The position numbers and the translations under genes were made by a program. 64,000 nucleotides of DNA from Serratia marcescens subsp. marcescens ATCC 13880 (lineage in GTDB: Bacteria; Pseudomonadota; Gammaproteobacteria; Enterobacterales; Enterobacteriaceae): the NCBI RefSeq assembly GCF_017299535.1, contig NZ_CP071238.1, positions 3,224,001 through 3,288,000 of the forward strand. The letters are read 5' to 3'. Shown here piece after piece: positions 45,860-56,150 of this stretch; the stretch's first letter is position 1; each line of letters starts with the position of its first letter. The notes below the pieces were generated by a model. It worked only from the letters and a program-made list of their open reading frames with translations, was not told the origin of the DNA and made no database searches.

Positions 45860-46735
45860 TTATTCTGCCGAGACCGGCACCAGCACGCCTTTCACCCGCG
45901 GGTCGTCGGTGCTTTTCAGCCACGCCTGCAACCTGGGATCGGCAAACACCCGCTGCAGCTTGCGAATATTTTCGTCCTGCAGATAGGGCGTGCCAATCAC
46001 CAGCTGCGAAGCGAAGGTTTTCGGCGCCGGTGGGAACAAGATGCCCTTCTCACGCGGCACCTTGCCGGCGTCGAACTGCGACACATAGCCAATGGCCGCA
46101 TCGACCGAATTCAGCGCGCGCGGCATGGTCAGCAAATCCAGCTCCTTGAAGTTAAAATGGCGTTTGTTCTCGCGAATGTCTTTCAGCCTGGCGGTGCGCG
46201 CCTCGATCGCCGGATCCAGCCCGATCAGTCCAATGCGCTGCAGCAGCCACAACGCCTGCCCCTGATTGGCGCCGTCGTTGGGCACCACGATCTCCGCGCC
46301 GTCCGGCAACTCCGCGATCGACCTATAGCGGTCGGAATAAATGCCAAACGCCCACTGAAACACCGGCAGCGTCGGGGTCAGCTTAAAACCATTGGCATCT
46401 ACCACCTGTTTTAGCCACCATTGGTGCTGGTAGATCGTGGCGGCGTACTGCCCCTGCGCCACCGCACGATCGGCCTGCACCGGATCCTGCAGGCCAACCG
46501 CCTCCAGCCTAAGGCCGTAATCCGGCGCGATATGGTCGCCGACGTACTCGATCACCCGCTGCTCTCCGGCCATCGCCGGCTCAAAGTGCACTTTCAACGT
46601 GCTGCCGAACTGCACCGTCTGCTGCTGGCCGGCGCTGAAGTGCCAAACCGCGGCGGCGATAATTGCCACCGCCGCGATACCCACCGGCCACGGCCAGCGT
46701 TTCTTCTTCACTATCTCAAAATCGTGATTAGGCAT
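45860..46735 (-). CDS. MetQ/NlpA-type substrate-binding protein with membrane anchor
   Basis: A 291-residue NLPA-family binding protein. The N-terminus NHDFEIVKKKRWPWPVGIAAVAIIAAAVWHFSAG is a positively charged segment followed by one hydrophobic helix, without lipobox or classic cleavage site. So it is probably tethered to the inner membrane by a transmembrane helix rather than by lipid, unlike MetQ. The core QRVIEYVGDHIAPDYGLRLEAVGLQDPVQADRAVAQGQYAATIYQHQWWL resembles MetQ. It delivers a substrate, perhaps a methionine-like or sulfonated compound, to the MetIN-like transporter. Confidence 0.82.
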   Translation of the reverse strand: MPNHDFEIVKKKRWPWPVGIAAVAIIAAAVWHFSAGQQQTVQFGSTLKVHFEPAMAGEQRVIEYVGDHIAPDYGLRLEAVGLQDPVQADRAVAQGQYAATIYQHQWWLKQVVDANGFKLTPTLPVFQWAFGIYSDRYRSIAELPDGAEIVVPNDGANQGQALWLLQRIGLIGLDPAIEARTARLKDIRENKRHFNFKELDLLTMPRALNSVDAAIGYVSQFDAGKVPREKGILFPPAPKTFASQLVIGTPYLQDENIRKLQRVFADPRLQAWLKSTDDPRVKGVLVPVSAE

Positions 46736-46737
46736 GA

Positions 46738-47442
46738 TTAAAAGGTTTCCTGATGATGACGCAACGCGGCGACCAGGCGGTCACCAATAAACTGAATCAG
46801 TTGAATCGTGGCGATCAGCACCACAATGGTGGCGATCATGATGTGATTGTCGAAACGCTGGTAGCCGTACACCACCGCCAGATAGCCGATGCCGCCCGCG
46901 CCAATGGTGCCGGCGATGGCCGAATACTCGATCATCGAGATGACGTTCAGTGTGATGGCGGCGACGATCGCCGGCAGCGCCTCGCTGAGCTGCGCGCGGG
47001 TGACTATCTGCCAGATCGAACCGCCGGACACCAGCCCCACCGCCGTCACCTCCGGCGGCAGTTCGCGCAGCGCGTTCTCCACCAGCCGGCCAAAGAACGG
47101 AATGCCGGCGACGATCATCGGGATCACCGCCGCCGGAATGCCGATGGTGGTGCCGGTCAACCAGAAGGTGAACGGAATAATCGCCGCCATCAGCACCAGA
47201 AACGGCAGCGAACGGCCCATGTTCACTAACCAGCTCAGCGCGCGATTCAGCGCCGGACGCGGAAACAAGCCGCGCGATGAGGTGTTGAACAACACCACGC
47301 CGACGGCGCCGCCGATCGCCACCACAAACAGCATCACGATGCCGACCATCAGCCAGGTTTCGCCGTAAGCCGGCAGCATCAACCGATGGATCTCGCGCCA
47401 GGGTGTGTCCTGGCTCATCACGCTGTCAGACAGATTTTTCAT
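46738..47442 (-). CDS. MetI-like ABC permease
   Basis: A 234-residue five- to six-helix permease: GETWLMVGIVMLFVVAIGGAVGVVLF, LPFLVLMAAIIPFTFWLTGTTIGIPAAVIPMIVAGIPFFGRLVENALRELPPEVTAVGLVSGGSIWQIVTRAQLSEALPAIVAAITL is the EAA loop region, ending in AIAGTIGAGGIGYLAVVYGYQRFD as in MetI. Two bases from the binding-protein gene and overlapping the ATPase gene by 4 bp. Confidence 0.86.
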   Translation of the reverse strand: MKNLSDSVMSQDTPWREIHRLMLPAYGETWLMVGIVMLFVVAIGGAVGVVLFNTSSRGLFPRPALNRALSWLVNMGRSLPFLVLMAAIIPFTFWLTGTTIGIPAAVIPMIVAGIPFFGRLVENALRELPPEVTAVGLVSGGSIWQIVTRAQLSEALPAIVAAITLNVISMIEYSAIAGTIGAGGIGYLAVVYGYQRFDNHIMIATIVVLIATIQLIQFIGDRLVAALRHHQETF

Positions 47443-48458
47443 ACCGCCTCCTGCAAGGCCGCCGGCTGTTCCAGCACCTCGGCGAGAATGCCCAACCGCC
47501 GCAGTTCGCCCTGCAGTTCAGCCACCGAACGCGAACCGCCGCCAAAACGCACCGCAATCTCTAACCGCCCGGCCAGGCTGCCGCCCACCACTTCAACGTG
47601 GCCGCCCAGCAGATCGATCTGCAGGTCGAGTTGGCGGCTGATGCGGCTGATCCAGTCGGTGACCGCCGGCTGACGGGCGGAATAGGTTACCTGCAGCCGC
47701 AGCGCGGCGTCGGACGCCAGCGTCTTCAGCGGGAACAGCCGGCGGCCCAGCGAGGAATCGGGCGCCGCCAACAGCTCGCGCACCGGCCCTTGCTGCACAA
47801 TCACGCCGTCGCGGATCTCGGCTACCGCGTCGGCGGCGTCGCGCACCGCATCCATCTCGTGGGTGATCAGGATGATCGACAGGCCATACCGATCGCGCAG
47901 CTGTTTAAGCAGGCTGAGAATGGCCCCGGTGGCGTCCGGATCCAGCCCGGAGGTGGCCTCATCCGCCAGCAGCACCGACGGATTCAGCGCCAGCGCGCGG
48001 GCGATGCCGACCCTTTGGCGCTGGCCGCCGGACAGTTGAGCCGGGTAAAACGCCGCCTTGTCCGCCAACCCTACCGCTGCCAGCAGGCTCTTTACCCGCT
48101 TGTCGATATCGCGCGGCACCACGCCCAGATAGGTCAACGGCAGCGCCACATTCTGCCAGGCGGTTTTACGCTGCAGCAGCGCGGAAGACTGGAACACCGT
48201 GCCTATCGCCCGCCGCTCCCTGCGCAGCGCCTCGCCCGCAAGCCGCGACAAGTCCTGGCCGTTCACCCGGATACTGCCGCTGCTCGGCCGCTCCAGCAGG
48301 CTGATGCATTTCGCCAGCGTCGATTTGCCCGCCCCGCTGGGGCCGACCACGGCGGTAATCGATCCGGCCGGCACCTGCAGCGAAACGCCCTTCAGCACCT
48401 CAATCCGTCGCCCGTCCGGCGCGCGGTAAGCCTTGTGCAATCCTTCAATCTCTATCAT
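47439..48458 (-). CDS. MetN-like ABC ATPase with NIL domain
   Basis: A 339-residue ATPase: Walker A GPSGAGKST, signature LSGGQRQRVGIARAL, Walker B VLLADEATSGLD, H-loop ITHEMD. Residues about 250-335 form the C-terminal NIL sensor domain used in MetN to sense intracellular methionine. Part of the MetNIQ-type importer inside the sulfur island. Start overlaps none of the previous gene but is 7 bp from the monooxygenase gene. Confidence 0.87.
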   Translation of the reverse strand: MIEIEGLHKAYRAPDGRRIEVLKGVSLQVPAGSITAVVGPSGAGKSTLAKCISLLERPSSGSIRVNGQDLSRLAGEALRRERRAIGTVFQSSALLQRKTAWQNVALPLTYLGVVPRDIDKRVKSLLAAVGLADKAAFYPAQLSGGQRQRVGIARALALNPSVLLADEATSGLDPDATGAILSLLKQLRDRYGLSIILITHEMDAVRDAADAVAEIRDGVIVQQGPVRELLAAPDSSLGRRLFPLKTLASDAALRLQVTYSARQPAVTDWISRISRQLDLQIDLLGGHVEVVGGSLAGRLEIAVRFGGGSRSVAELQGELRRLGILAEVLEQPAALQEAV

Positions 48459-48465
48459 CGCATCC

Positions 48466-49872
48466 TCACTTGACGCTCAGTGCATCGGCCAAGAGCGCGC
48501 CGGCCGGCCAGCGGTAGCCCACCGCCGGGTGCGGCTCTGCCAGGCGCGGCCCCTGATTGAACAATTTTTCTCGCAGAGTGCCCGCTGTGTAGTCGCGCTT
48601 ATACACTCCGCGTTTTTGCAGCTCGGGGATAAGCAGTTCCACCACGTCGGTGAAGGTTTCATGGGTAACGGCGTAGGCCAAATTGAAACCGTCAACATCC
48701 GTTTCCTCCACCCACGCCTGCAGTTCGTCGGCCACGGTTTGCGGGCCGCCCACCAACAGCGGGCCGAAACCGCCGATGCCGACCCATTCAGCGATGCCCT
48801 GTACGGTCCATTCACGGCTGGGATCGGCGCTGGAGAAAGTTTCCACCGCCGACTGAATGGCATTGGTGTGCAGATGCTTCAGCACCTGATCCGGCTGATA
48901 TTGACCGAAATCGATGCCGGTCCAGCCGGACACCAGCGCCAGCGCGCCTTCGTAGCTGGTATAGGATTTGTATTCCCGCCATTTTTCCTGCGCCTGTCGG
49001 TCAGTTTCACCGACGATCACCGTCTGCAGGTTGAAGATCAGGATGCTGCGCGGGTCGCGCCCGGCCTCGGCGGCGCGGCGGCGGATATCGGCCACGGTTT
49101 TTTTCAGCAATGTTTTCGAAGGAGAAGCGACAAACACGCATTCGGCGTGCTCCGCGGCAAACTGCTTGCCGCGGCTGGAAGCGCCGGCCTGATAAAGCAC
49201 CGGCGTGCGCTGCGGCGAAGGCTCGCTCAGATGAATGCCCGGCACCTGGAAGAACTCACCTTTGTGGTTGATCGGATGAATTTTCGCCGGATCGCTGAAG
49301 ATGCGCCGCTGACGATCGCGCAAAATCGCGCCGTCTTCCCAACTGCCCTCCAGCAGCTTGTAAACCACCTGCAGGTATTCATCGGCGTAGTCGTAGCGCG
49401 CATCGTGATCGGTCTGCGCCCGGTGGCCAATATTGCGCGCGCCGCTCTCCAGGTAAGAGGTGACGATATTCCAACCGATGCGCCCCTTGGTCAGGTGATC
49501 AAGCGTCGACAATCTGCGGGCGAAAGGATAAGGGTGCTCGAATGACAGCGAGGCGGTCAGCCCGAAGCCGAGATGTTCGGTAACCAGCGCCATCGGCGTC
49601 ACCAGCGCCAGCGGATCGTTAACCGGCACCTGCGTCGCCTGGCGGATCGCCGCGTCGCCGCTGCCGTTAAGCACGTCGTAAATCCCCAGCACGTCGGCGA
49701 TAAACAATCCATCGAACTTGCCGCGTTCCAGCAGGCGCGCCAGATCGGTCCAATATTCGAGATCCTTATACTGCCAGGAACGGTCGCGCGGGTGCGCCCA
49801 CAGCCCCGGCGACTGATGGCCGACGCAGTTCATATCAAAAGCGTTAAGACGAATTTCACGTTGCGATGACAT
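48466..49872 (-). CDS. NtaA/DmoA/DszA-type FMN-dependent monooxygenase
   Basis: A 468-residue luciferase-fold enzyme of the NtaA/SnaA/DszA group: IRLNAFDMNCVGHQSPGLWAHPRDRSWQYKDLEYWTDLARLLERGKFDGLFIADVLGIYD, WNIVTSYLESGARNIG, and PVLYQAGASSRGKQFAAEHAECVFVA. It uses FMNH2 and oxygen to cleave C-S or C-N bonds; DmoA acts on dimethyl sulfide. Expected here is an organosulfur substrate taken up by the adjacent importer. The start at 49872 has GGAG 8 bp upstream. Confidence 0.87.
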   Translation of the reverse strand: MSSQREIRLNAFDMNCVGHQSPGLWAHPRDRSWQYKDLEYWTDLARLLERGKFDGLFIADVLGIYDVLNGSGDAAIRQATQVPVNDPLALVTPMALVTEHLGFGLTASLSFEHPYPFARRLSTLDHLTKGRIGWNIVTSYLESGARNIGHRAQTDHDARYDYADEYLQVVYKLLEGSWEDGAILRDRQRRIFSDPAKIHPINHKGEFFQVPGIHLSEPSPQRTPVLYQAGASSRGKQFAAEHAECVFVASPSKTLLKKTVADIRRRAAEAGRDPRSILIFNLQTVIVGETDRQAQEKWREYKSYTSYEGALALVSGWTGIDFGQYQPDQVLKHLHTNAIQSAVETFSSADPSREWTVQGIAEWVGIGGFGPLLVGGPQTVADELQAWVEETDVDGFNLAYAVTHETFTDVVELLIPELQKRGVYKRDYTAGTLREKLFNQGPRLAEPHPAVGYRWPAGALLADALSVK

Positions 49873-49956
49873 AGCGAGCTCCACAATTATCTGCCGGCCA
49901 CGGGCGGAGCCAGGCCGGATGGGGGGTCTTAGGGTGTTAAAAACGGGAATGGACGA

Positions 49957-51336
49957 TCAGTTTGCCGCCGGACATCGCGCCAACAGGTATTGCGCGACGC
50001 TTTGGGCGTGTTCCGCCACCTGCGGCAGCCCCATCAGTTCGCCGAAGCGGCCACGCGCCGCCGGGCCGGCCACCAGCAGACGCGGGTTGGCAAGGCCGTC
50101 GCCGCCGATCGCCTGGCTGTCGGCATTGACCCACAGCCCCAATCCCAGCGGATCGGCGCGCAGCGCCCCCTGCTCCGCCAGCGAGCTGAGCAACGGGCTG
50201 GCGGCGATCAGGCCGGCATGGGCCGGACCCGTAGCGATCAGCAGCCGCTGCGCCTGCAGCGCCCGCTCTGCGCCCTGGCGCGGCAGAATCGTCAAACGCA
50301 CGCCCTGCGGCGTGGGTTCTGCCCGCCGCAGACGAGCGGCCAATACCTGCAGCGTGCCCGCCGCCTGTTGCTCCGCCAGCAGCGTGCTCACCTGCGGCGC
50401 AAGGCGATAGCGATGCACGTCCCAATAGGCGCGCAAATGCCGCAGAAAGCGCTGCTGTTCGGTCGGCGTCAACGCTTGCCACAGGCGCTGCCCCTGGGCG
50501 CGCACCGCGTCCAACACCGCCTGCCACGGCACCCGTTGCCGAGCAGCGCGCGCCACCTCAAGGCGCACCTGCCGCACCCCATCGCGCAGTCCGGATGGCG
50601 GGGCAAACGACCATGTCGGGTACTCCCCTTCGGCATTGGCACGCGGCAACAGGCCGTGACGAGAGAACGCGGTAATCGGCCCGCGATGCCCGCGGCGGTG
50701 CAACGCCGCCACCGCATCGGCCATCGTCAGCCCGCTGCCGACGATCGCCAACGATTCATCGGGTTCAATCTCATTCAGCGCTCCCTCCGCCCAGGGATTG
50801 GCGATCAACCGCGCATCGCGCGCCAGTTCCGGGGCGATTTGCCGCGGCAGCGCGGGCGGCGGATGGCTGGTCGCCAACACCACATAATCGCCCCACAACC
50901 GTTCGCCGCCGGCGGTGATGACGGACGCACCCTGCGCCTGCGGCTGCAGGTGCTGCGCCCGATCGCGCAGGTGCCGCACGCGGGCCTGGCCCGTCTGTGC
51001 CGCCTGATGAAAACGTTCCTCGACATAGCGGCCGAAGGCGCCGCGCTGCGGATAGGCCTTACCGTCGCGCCATAACGCCTGCGGATCGGCCGTCAACCCG
51101 CCGCCCTGACGGAACCAGCGGTCAAAATCCCCCGCCGGTTCATCCGCCAACTGCATCCTATCGGCCGGGACGTTGATGCGGTGGGTCGGATCCGTGGTCG
51201 AATACGCCACGCCATAGCCCGGCGCGGCGCGCGGTTCAATCACCGTGACATCCACCGCTCCGCGCGCCAGCTGGATCGCCAGCGCCGCGCCGGTGAAACC
51301 GCCGCCGATAACGATAATATGGGCACGCTTCGCCAT
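49957..51336 (-). CDS. FAD/NAD(P)-binding oxidoreductase (NAD_binding_9 family)
   Basis: A 459-residue flavoprotein. IIVIGGGFTGAALAIQLARG at residues about 7-26 is a Rossmann FAD motif, EPRAAPGYGVAYSTTDPTHRINVPADRMQLADEPAGDFDRW is typical of the family, and LAIVGSGLTMADAV is a second dinucleotide motif. The start codon lies inside the ssuD stop (TGATG overlap), so the two are coupled. It could reduce flavin or process an organosulfur intermediate. Exact reaction unknown. Confidence 0.8.
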   Translation of the reverse strand: MAKRAHIIVIGGGFTGAALAIQLARGAVDVTVIEPRAAPGYGVAYSTTDPTHRINVPADRMQLADEPAGDFDRWFRQGGGLTADPQALWRDGKAYPQRGAFGRYVEERFHQAAQTGQARVRHLRDRAQHLQPQAQGASVITAGGERLWGDYVVLATSHPPPALPRQIAPELARDARLIANPWAEGALNEIEPDESLAIVGSGLTMADAVAALHRRGHRGPITAFSRHGLLPRANAEGEYPTWSFAPPSGLRDGVRQVRLEVARAARQRVPWQAVLDAVRAQGQRLWQALTPTEQQRFLRHLRAYWDVHRYRLAPQVSTLLAEQQAAGTLQVLAARLRRAEPTPQGVRLTILPRQGAERALQAQRLLIATGPAHAGLIAASPLLSSLAEQGALRADPLGLGLWVNADSQAIGGDGLANPRLLVAGPAARGRFGELMGLPQVAEHAQSVAQYLLARCPAAN

Positions 51337-52508
51337 CAGCCCTCCCGCTGCGCCGGGGCGGGACGACGATCGCCGCCGATGGTTTCGCCAAACGGGCCGG
51401 TATTGATCGTGCGAGCCGTCTGATGAGCCGACTGCGCCAGCGGCAGCAGCGGCATCACCAGCTCGGCGAAGCGGTGAGCCTCTTCCAGATGCGGATAGCC
51501 GGAAAGGATGAAATTGTCGATGCCCAGCGCCTGATACTCGCGTATGCGCGCCGCCACCTGCTGCGGGTTGCCCACCAATGCGGTGCCGGCGCCGCCGCGC
51601 ACCAGGCCGACGCCGGCCCACAGGTTGGGGCCGATGCGCAGACTCTCGCGCGAGCCGCCGTGCAGCTCGCTCATGCGGCGCTGGCCGGTGGAGTCCATGC
51701 GAGCAAAGATCTGCTGCGCCGCCGCGATGGTGTCGTCATCCAGATGCGCGATCAGTCGCTCGGCCGCCGCCCAGGCTTCGTCTTCAGTTTCGCGCACGAT
51801 AACGTGCAGGCGAATGCCATAGCTGAGTTTACGCCCCTGCCGCTCGGCGCGCTGGCGCACCGCCGCCAGCTTTTCCGCCACCTGAGCCAGCGGCTCGCCC
51901 CAGGTCAGGTAGGTGTCGATCTGCCCGGCGGCGATATCGATCGCTTCCGGCGATGAGCCGCCGAAATAGAGCGGCGGGCCGTTTTCCTGCACCGGCGGGA
52001 ACAGCAATTCGGCGCCTTCGACGCGAATATGCTTACCGCTGAAGTCCACCTTTTCTCCTTGCAGCAGCCGTTGATACACCGTGAGAAATTCCTGAGTCAC
52101 CTCGTAGCGTTCGGCATGGCTGAGGAAGATGCCATCCCCTTTGTTTTCCACCGGATCGCCGCCGGTCACCACATTGATCAGCAGGCGTCCGTCCGACAGC
52201 CGATCCAGCGTCGCCGCCATGCGCGCCGCCAGGCTCGGCGGCTGCAGGCCGGGGCGCACCGCCACCAGGTAGCGCAGCCGGCGGGTGATCGGCGCCAGCG
52301 CCGCCGCCACCAGCCAGGAATCCTCGCAGCTTTTACCGGTTGGGATCAGCACGCCGTAATAGCCGAGGTTGTCGGCGGCCAGCGCCACCTGCTGCAAATA
52401 AGGCAGGTCCACCGGGCGCCCGCCCTGCGCCGTGCCCAGATAGCGGCCGTCGCCGTGGGTCGGCAGAAACCAGAAAACGTTGATGCGCTCTTTCACTGAC
52501 TCAGTCAT
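51336..52508 (-). CDS. ssuD: Alkanesulfonate monooxygenase SsuD
   Basis: A 390-residue luciferase-family enzyme of SsuD type: [102 protein letters not shown] with the active-site cysteine/histidine area. It releases sulfite from C1 to long-chain alkanesulfonates using FMNH2. It leads the leftward operon below a predicted sigma-54 promoter. AGGAAAGG precedes the ATG. No ssuABC or ssuE is beside it, unlike E. coli, so uptake and flavin supply must be by other genes. Confidence 0.9.
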   Translation of the reverse strand: MTESVKERINVFWFLPTHGDGRYLGTAQGGRPVDLPYLQQVALAADNLGYYGVLIPTGKSCEDSWLVAAALAPITRRLRYLVAVRPGLQPPSLAARMAATLDRLSDGRLLINVVTGGDPVENKGDGIFLSHAERYEVTQEFLTVYQRLLQGEKVDFSGKHIRVEGAELLFPPVQENGPPLYFGGSSPEAIDIAAGQIDTYLTWGEPLAQVAEKLAAVRQRAERQGRKLSYGIRLHVIVRETEDEAWAAAERLIAHLDDDTIAAAQQIFARMDSTGQRRMSELHGGSRESLRIGPNLWAGVGLVRGGAGTALVGNPQQVAARIREYQALGIDNFILSGYPHLEEAHRFAELVMPLLPLAQSAHQTARTINTGPFGETIGGDRRPAPAQREG

Positions 52509-52579
52509 TTATGCCTTTCCTATATAACTATTTTCAGTATTTATCGATAGAAAAACTTTGCTTGGTTATAAAAAGAAAA

Positions 52580-52594
52580 GCAGGATGCATGCCA
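52580..52594 (-). promoter_or_regulatory. Sigma-54 (-24/-12) promoter of the ssuD operon
   Basis: On the minus strand TGGCATG-N4-CTGC matches the consensus TGGCACG-N4-TTGC at 9 of 11 defined positions, with the invariant GG and GC at correct spacing. Predicted start near 52569, leaving about a 60-base leader to ssuD. An adjacent gene encodes a sigma-54 activator, which strengthens the call. Confidence 0.75.
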
Positions 52595-52656
52595 CATTGC
52601 AGATTTTAAAAAACCAATACATATCAATAGATTGATGAGATATCGACGTAAAAACA

Positions 52657-52705
52657 CTGCTGCATTGGCAGCAGGCGGCGGCGGAAGGCTGTTGCCAATG
52701 CAGCA
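52657..52705. promoter_or_regulatory. Two palindromic activator sites (candidate UAS)
   Basis: Site 1 (52657-52674) is CTGCTGC-ATTG-GCAGCAG, a perfect 7-4-7 palindrome. Site 2 (52690-52705) is TGTTGC-CAAT-GCAGCA, the same palindrome with one mismatch and opposite spacer orientation. Centres are 32 bp apart, three helical turns, and about 97 and 129 bp upstream of the predicted sigma-54 start. This is the expected layout for a Fis-type helix-turn-helix of an enhancer-binding protein. Confidence 0.7.
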
Positions 52706-52786
52706 CCGTGCGCCTTTTATCCTCTCGCGGCTGCTCATTGGCTGGGATAAGATTTTTTCCCCATCGTCGTCAGACAGGAGACGCCC

Positions 52787-54703
<1,917 letters not shown>

Positions 54704-54809
54704 CCTGGCTTCGAGGGGGAGCAGCATCGGCCGCCCTTTCGCTTCTCCACGCAACCCCATACCGCCGCTGGAACCGAGCGGTAAGGCCAATGCCGCAAAG
54801 ACATTTTTA

Positions 54810-54926
54810 GGTAAAATATACCGCCGATGTCAGTGCTAGGATTAATTCGCTATCATTTTATGTGCACTTTCAATTAACGTTACCCTGTTATTTTCGCATT
54901 CGCCGGTCGTCATGACCGGCTTTTTT
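54810..54926 (+). ncRNA. Candidate small RNA unit 1 with terminator
   Basis: Begins at the shared TTTTTAGGTAAAATA motif (GGTAAA at 54810-54815). It ends in a perfect terminator GCCGGTC-GTCAT-GACCGGC-T6 (54902-54926). No ORF with a ribosome site is present. A TATCAT near 54852 could be a -10 box, in which case only about the last 60-70 bases would be transcribed. It could instead be a plain terminator for the regulator gene, 200 bp upstream, but that would not explain units 2 and 3. Confidence 0.35.
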
Positions 54927-54962
54927 ATTTCTCCGTCTCACCGGCCAAAAATATCGCTTTTT

Positions 54963-55088
54963 GGTAAAAAAAAGCGCGCCAGGTAGGGTTACATAGGAAC
55001 TGCATGACCTTATTTCCCGTATAGGGGTCGTGCATCTCAGAGAGATTGTCGATGTTTCATTGGCCGGCGTTAATCGCCGGCTTTTTTT
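54963..55088 (+). ncRNA. Candidate small RNA unit 2 with 5' hairpin and terminator
   Basis: Begins at TTTTTGGTAAAAA (GGTAAA 54963-54968), with a -10-like TACATA about 20 bp further on. The message would hold a stem GCATGACC/GGTCGTGC (about 55002-55034, one G-T pair) and end in GCCGGCG-TTAAT-CGCCGGC-T7 (55063-55088). Two stable hairpins and no coding make a small RNA plausible. Confidence 0.4.
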
Positions 55089-55188
55089 ATCTTCATTTTA
55101 TGACGCCTGCGCTGCGCAGGCCCCCCGTCTTATTGCCGGAGAGGATGCGCGCACGCCGGGTCTATTGTTCCGTGAGATAACACTTTTC

Positions 55189-55289
55189 GGTAAATAAAAA
55201 CCCCCAACGCGCGCTATTATTTAATTGTAGTGTTGTCATACCTATTGAATACCCCATGCTTACCGACCCTCGCGGTCGGTTTTTTTTTC
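55189..55289 (+). ncRNA. Candidate small RNA unit 3 with terminator
   Basis: Begins at CTTTTCGGTAAATAA (GGTAAA 55189-55194), with TATTAT 20 bp later as possible -10. It ends in ACCGACC-CTCGC-GGTCGGT-T8 (55262-55289). Third of the series; the bodies between motif and terminator are not alike, only the ends are. Confidence 0.35.
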
Positions 55290-55424
55290 TTCCTTGCCAA
55301 CCGTTCCGTTGGTTGAAACAGGCTTATGGGGCGTTGACAGGTGGACGCCATCAAAATATCGATGGCATAACCAAAGCTTTCCGTTGTAATCAGGCAACCC
55401 TCTGCCGCGTACGATAAACAAAGC

Positions 55425-56150
55425 TCATTTTATCGGGATGAAATACCACATGCTGACGTTTTCCTTTTCACCTGGGCAGTGATCGTGGATTTTAAAGATT
55501 ACGCTTTGCGTGATGAAGATATCCAAAGAAGCCAACACCCCCTCATAGAGCGATAGGATGAACTCGTTTTCACTCATCTTTTTTTCTTTGCGCCTGATCG
55601 CAATGTACTTTGCCGATGCGTTGTACAGGCTACAGGTTATTGGATTCTTTACGTTTACCTTCATCTGCCCCCGGCTGATTACCGGCGAAAGCAGTTGCAC
55701 GATCCTTTTTTTCTCGTAATACTCATGCAAATTCAAGTACACGATGCTGCTGGGGAAAGGCTCTTTATCGAAGCCAATAATCGGTTGGTAATTGAGAAAA
55801 GGCCAATCGCGCAGGGTTCTGAATGTTCTCGGCGGGCAACCGAACTGATTTGAAAACGCACGGCTAAATGATTGCTGAGAGCTAAATCCAGAGAGCAACG
55901 CGATTTCATAGATCTTCATATCGGTACATTTCAGCAATAACGTCGAGCGGCTTAGTCTGCGCTTTCTGATATAGGTCCCTATCTTCATCCCTTCATACAA
56001 ATAGAACATCCGTTGTAAATGCCCGATGGAATACCCTGACTTAACGGATAACGCCCTTATTGATACATGGCTTTGTGTATCAATGGCTTTTTCAATGATA
56101 GCGATTATCTCATCTAAAATATTGCGTCTGAACTTGTTAGAACAATCCAT
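55425..56150 (-). CDS. AraC-family regulator (AT-rich, acquired type)
   Basis: A 241-residue regulator of the SoxS/Rob subgroup. N-terminal DNA-binding domain: FRRNILDEIIAIIEKAIDTQSHVSIRALSVKSGYSIGHLQRMFYLYEGMKIGTYIRKRRLSRSTLLLKCTDMKIYEIALLSGFSSQQSFSRAFSNQFGCPPRTFR. The C-terminal part (PIIGFDKEPFPSSIVYLNLHEYYEKK ... MWYFIPIK) resembles a GyrI-like sensor but is weakly conserved. The start is uncertain (56150 or 56165; open to 56273); at 56150 AGG is placed 7 bp upstream. AT-rich, Lys/Ile/Ser-heavy codon use differs from neighbours, suggesting transfer. Confidence 0.75.
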   Translation of the reverse strand: MDCSNKFRRNILDEIIAIIEKAIDTQSHVSIRALSVKSGYSIGHLQRMFYLYEGMKIGTYIRKRRLSRSTLLLKCTDMKIYEIALLSGFSSQQSFSRAFSNQFGCPPRTFRTLRDWPFLNYQPIIGFDKEPFPSSIVYLNLHEYYEKKRIVQLLSPVISRGQMKVNVKNPITCSLYNASAKYIAIRRKEKKMSENEFILSLYEGVLASLDIFITQSVIFKIHDHCPGEKENVSMWYFIPIK

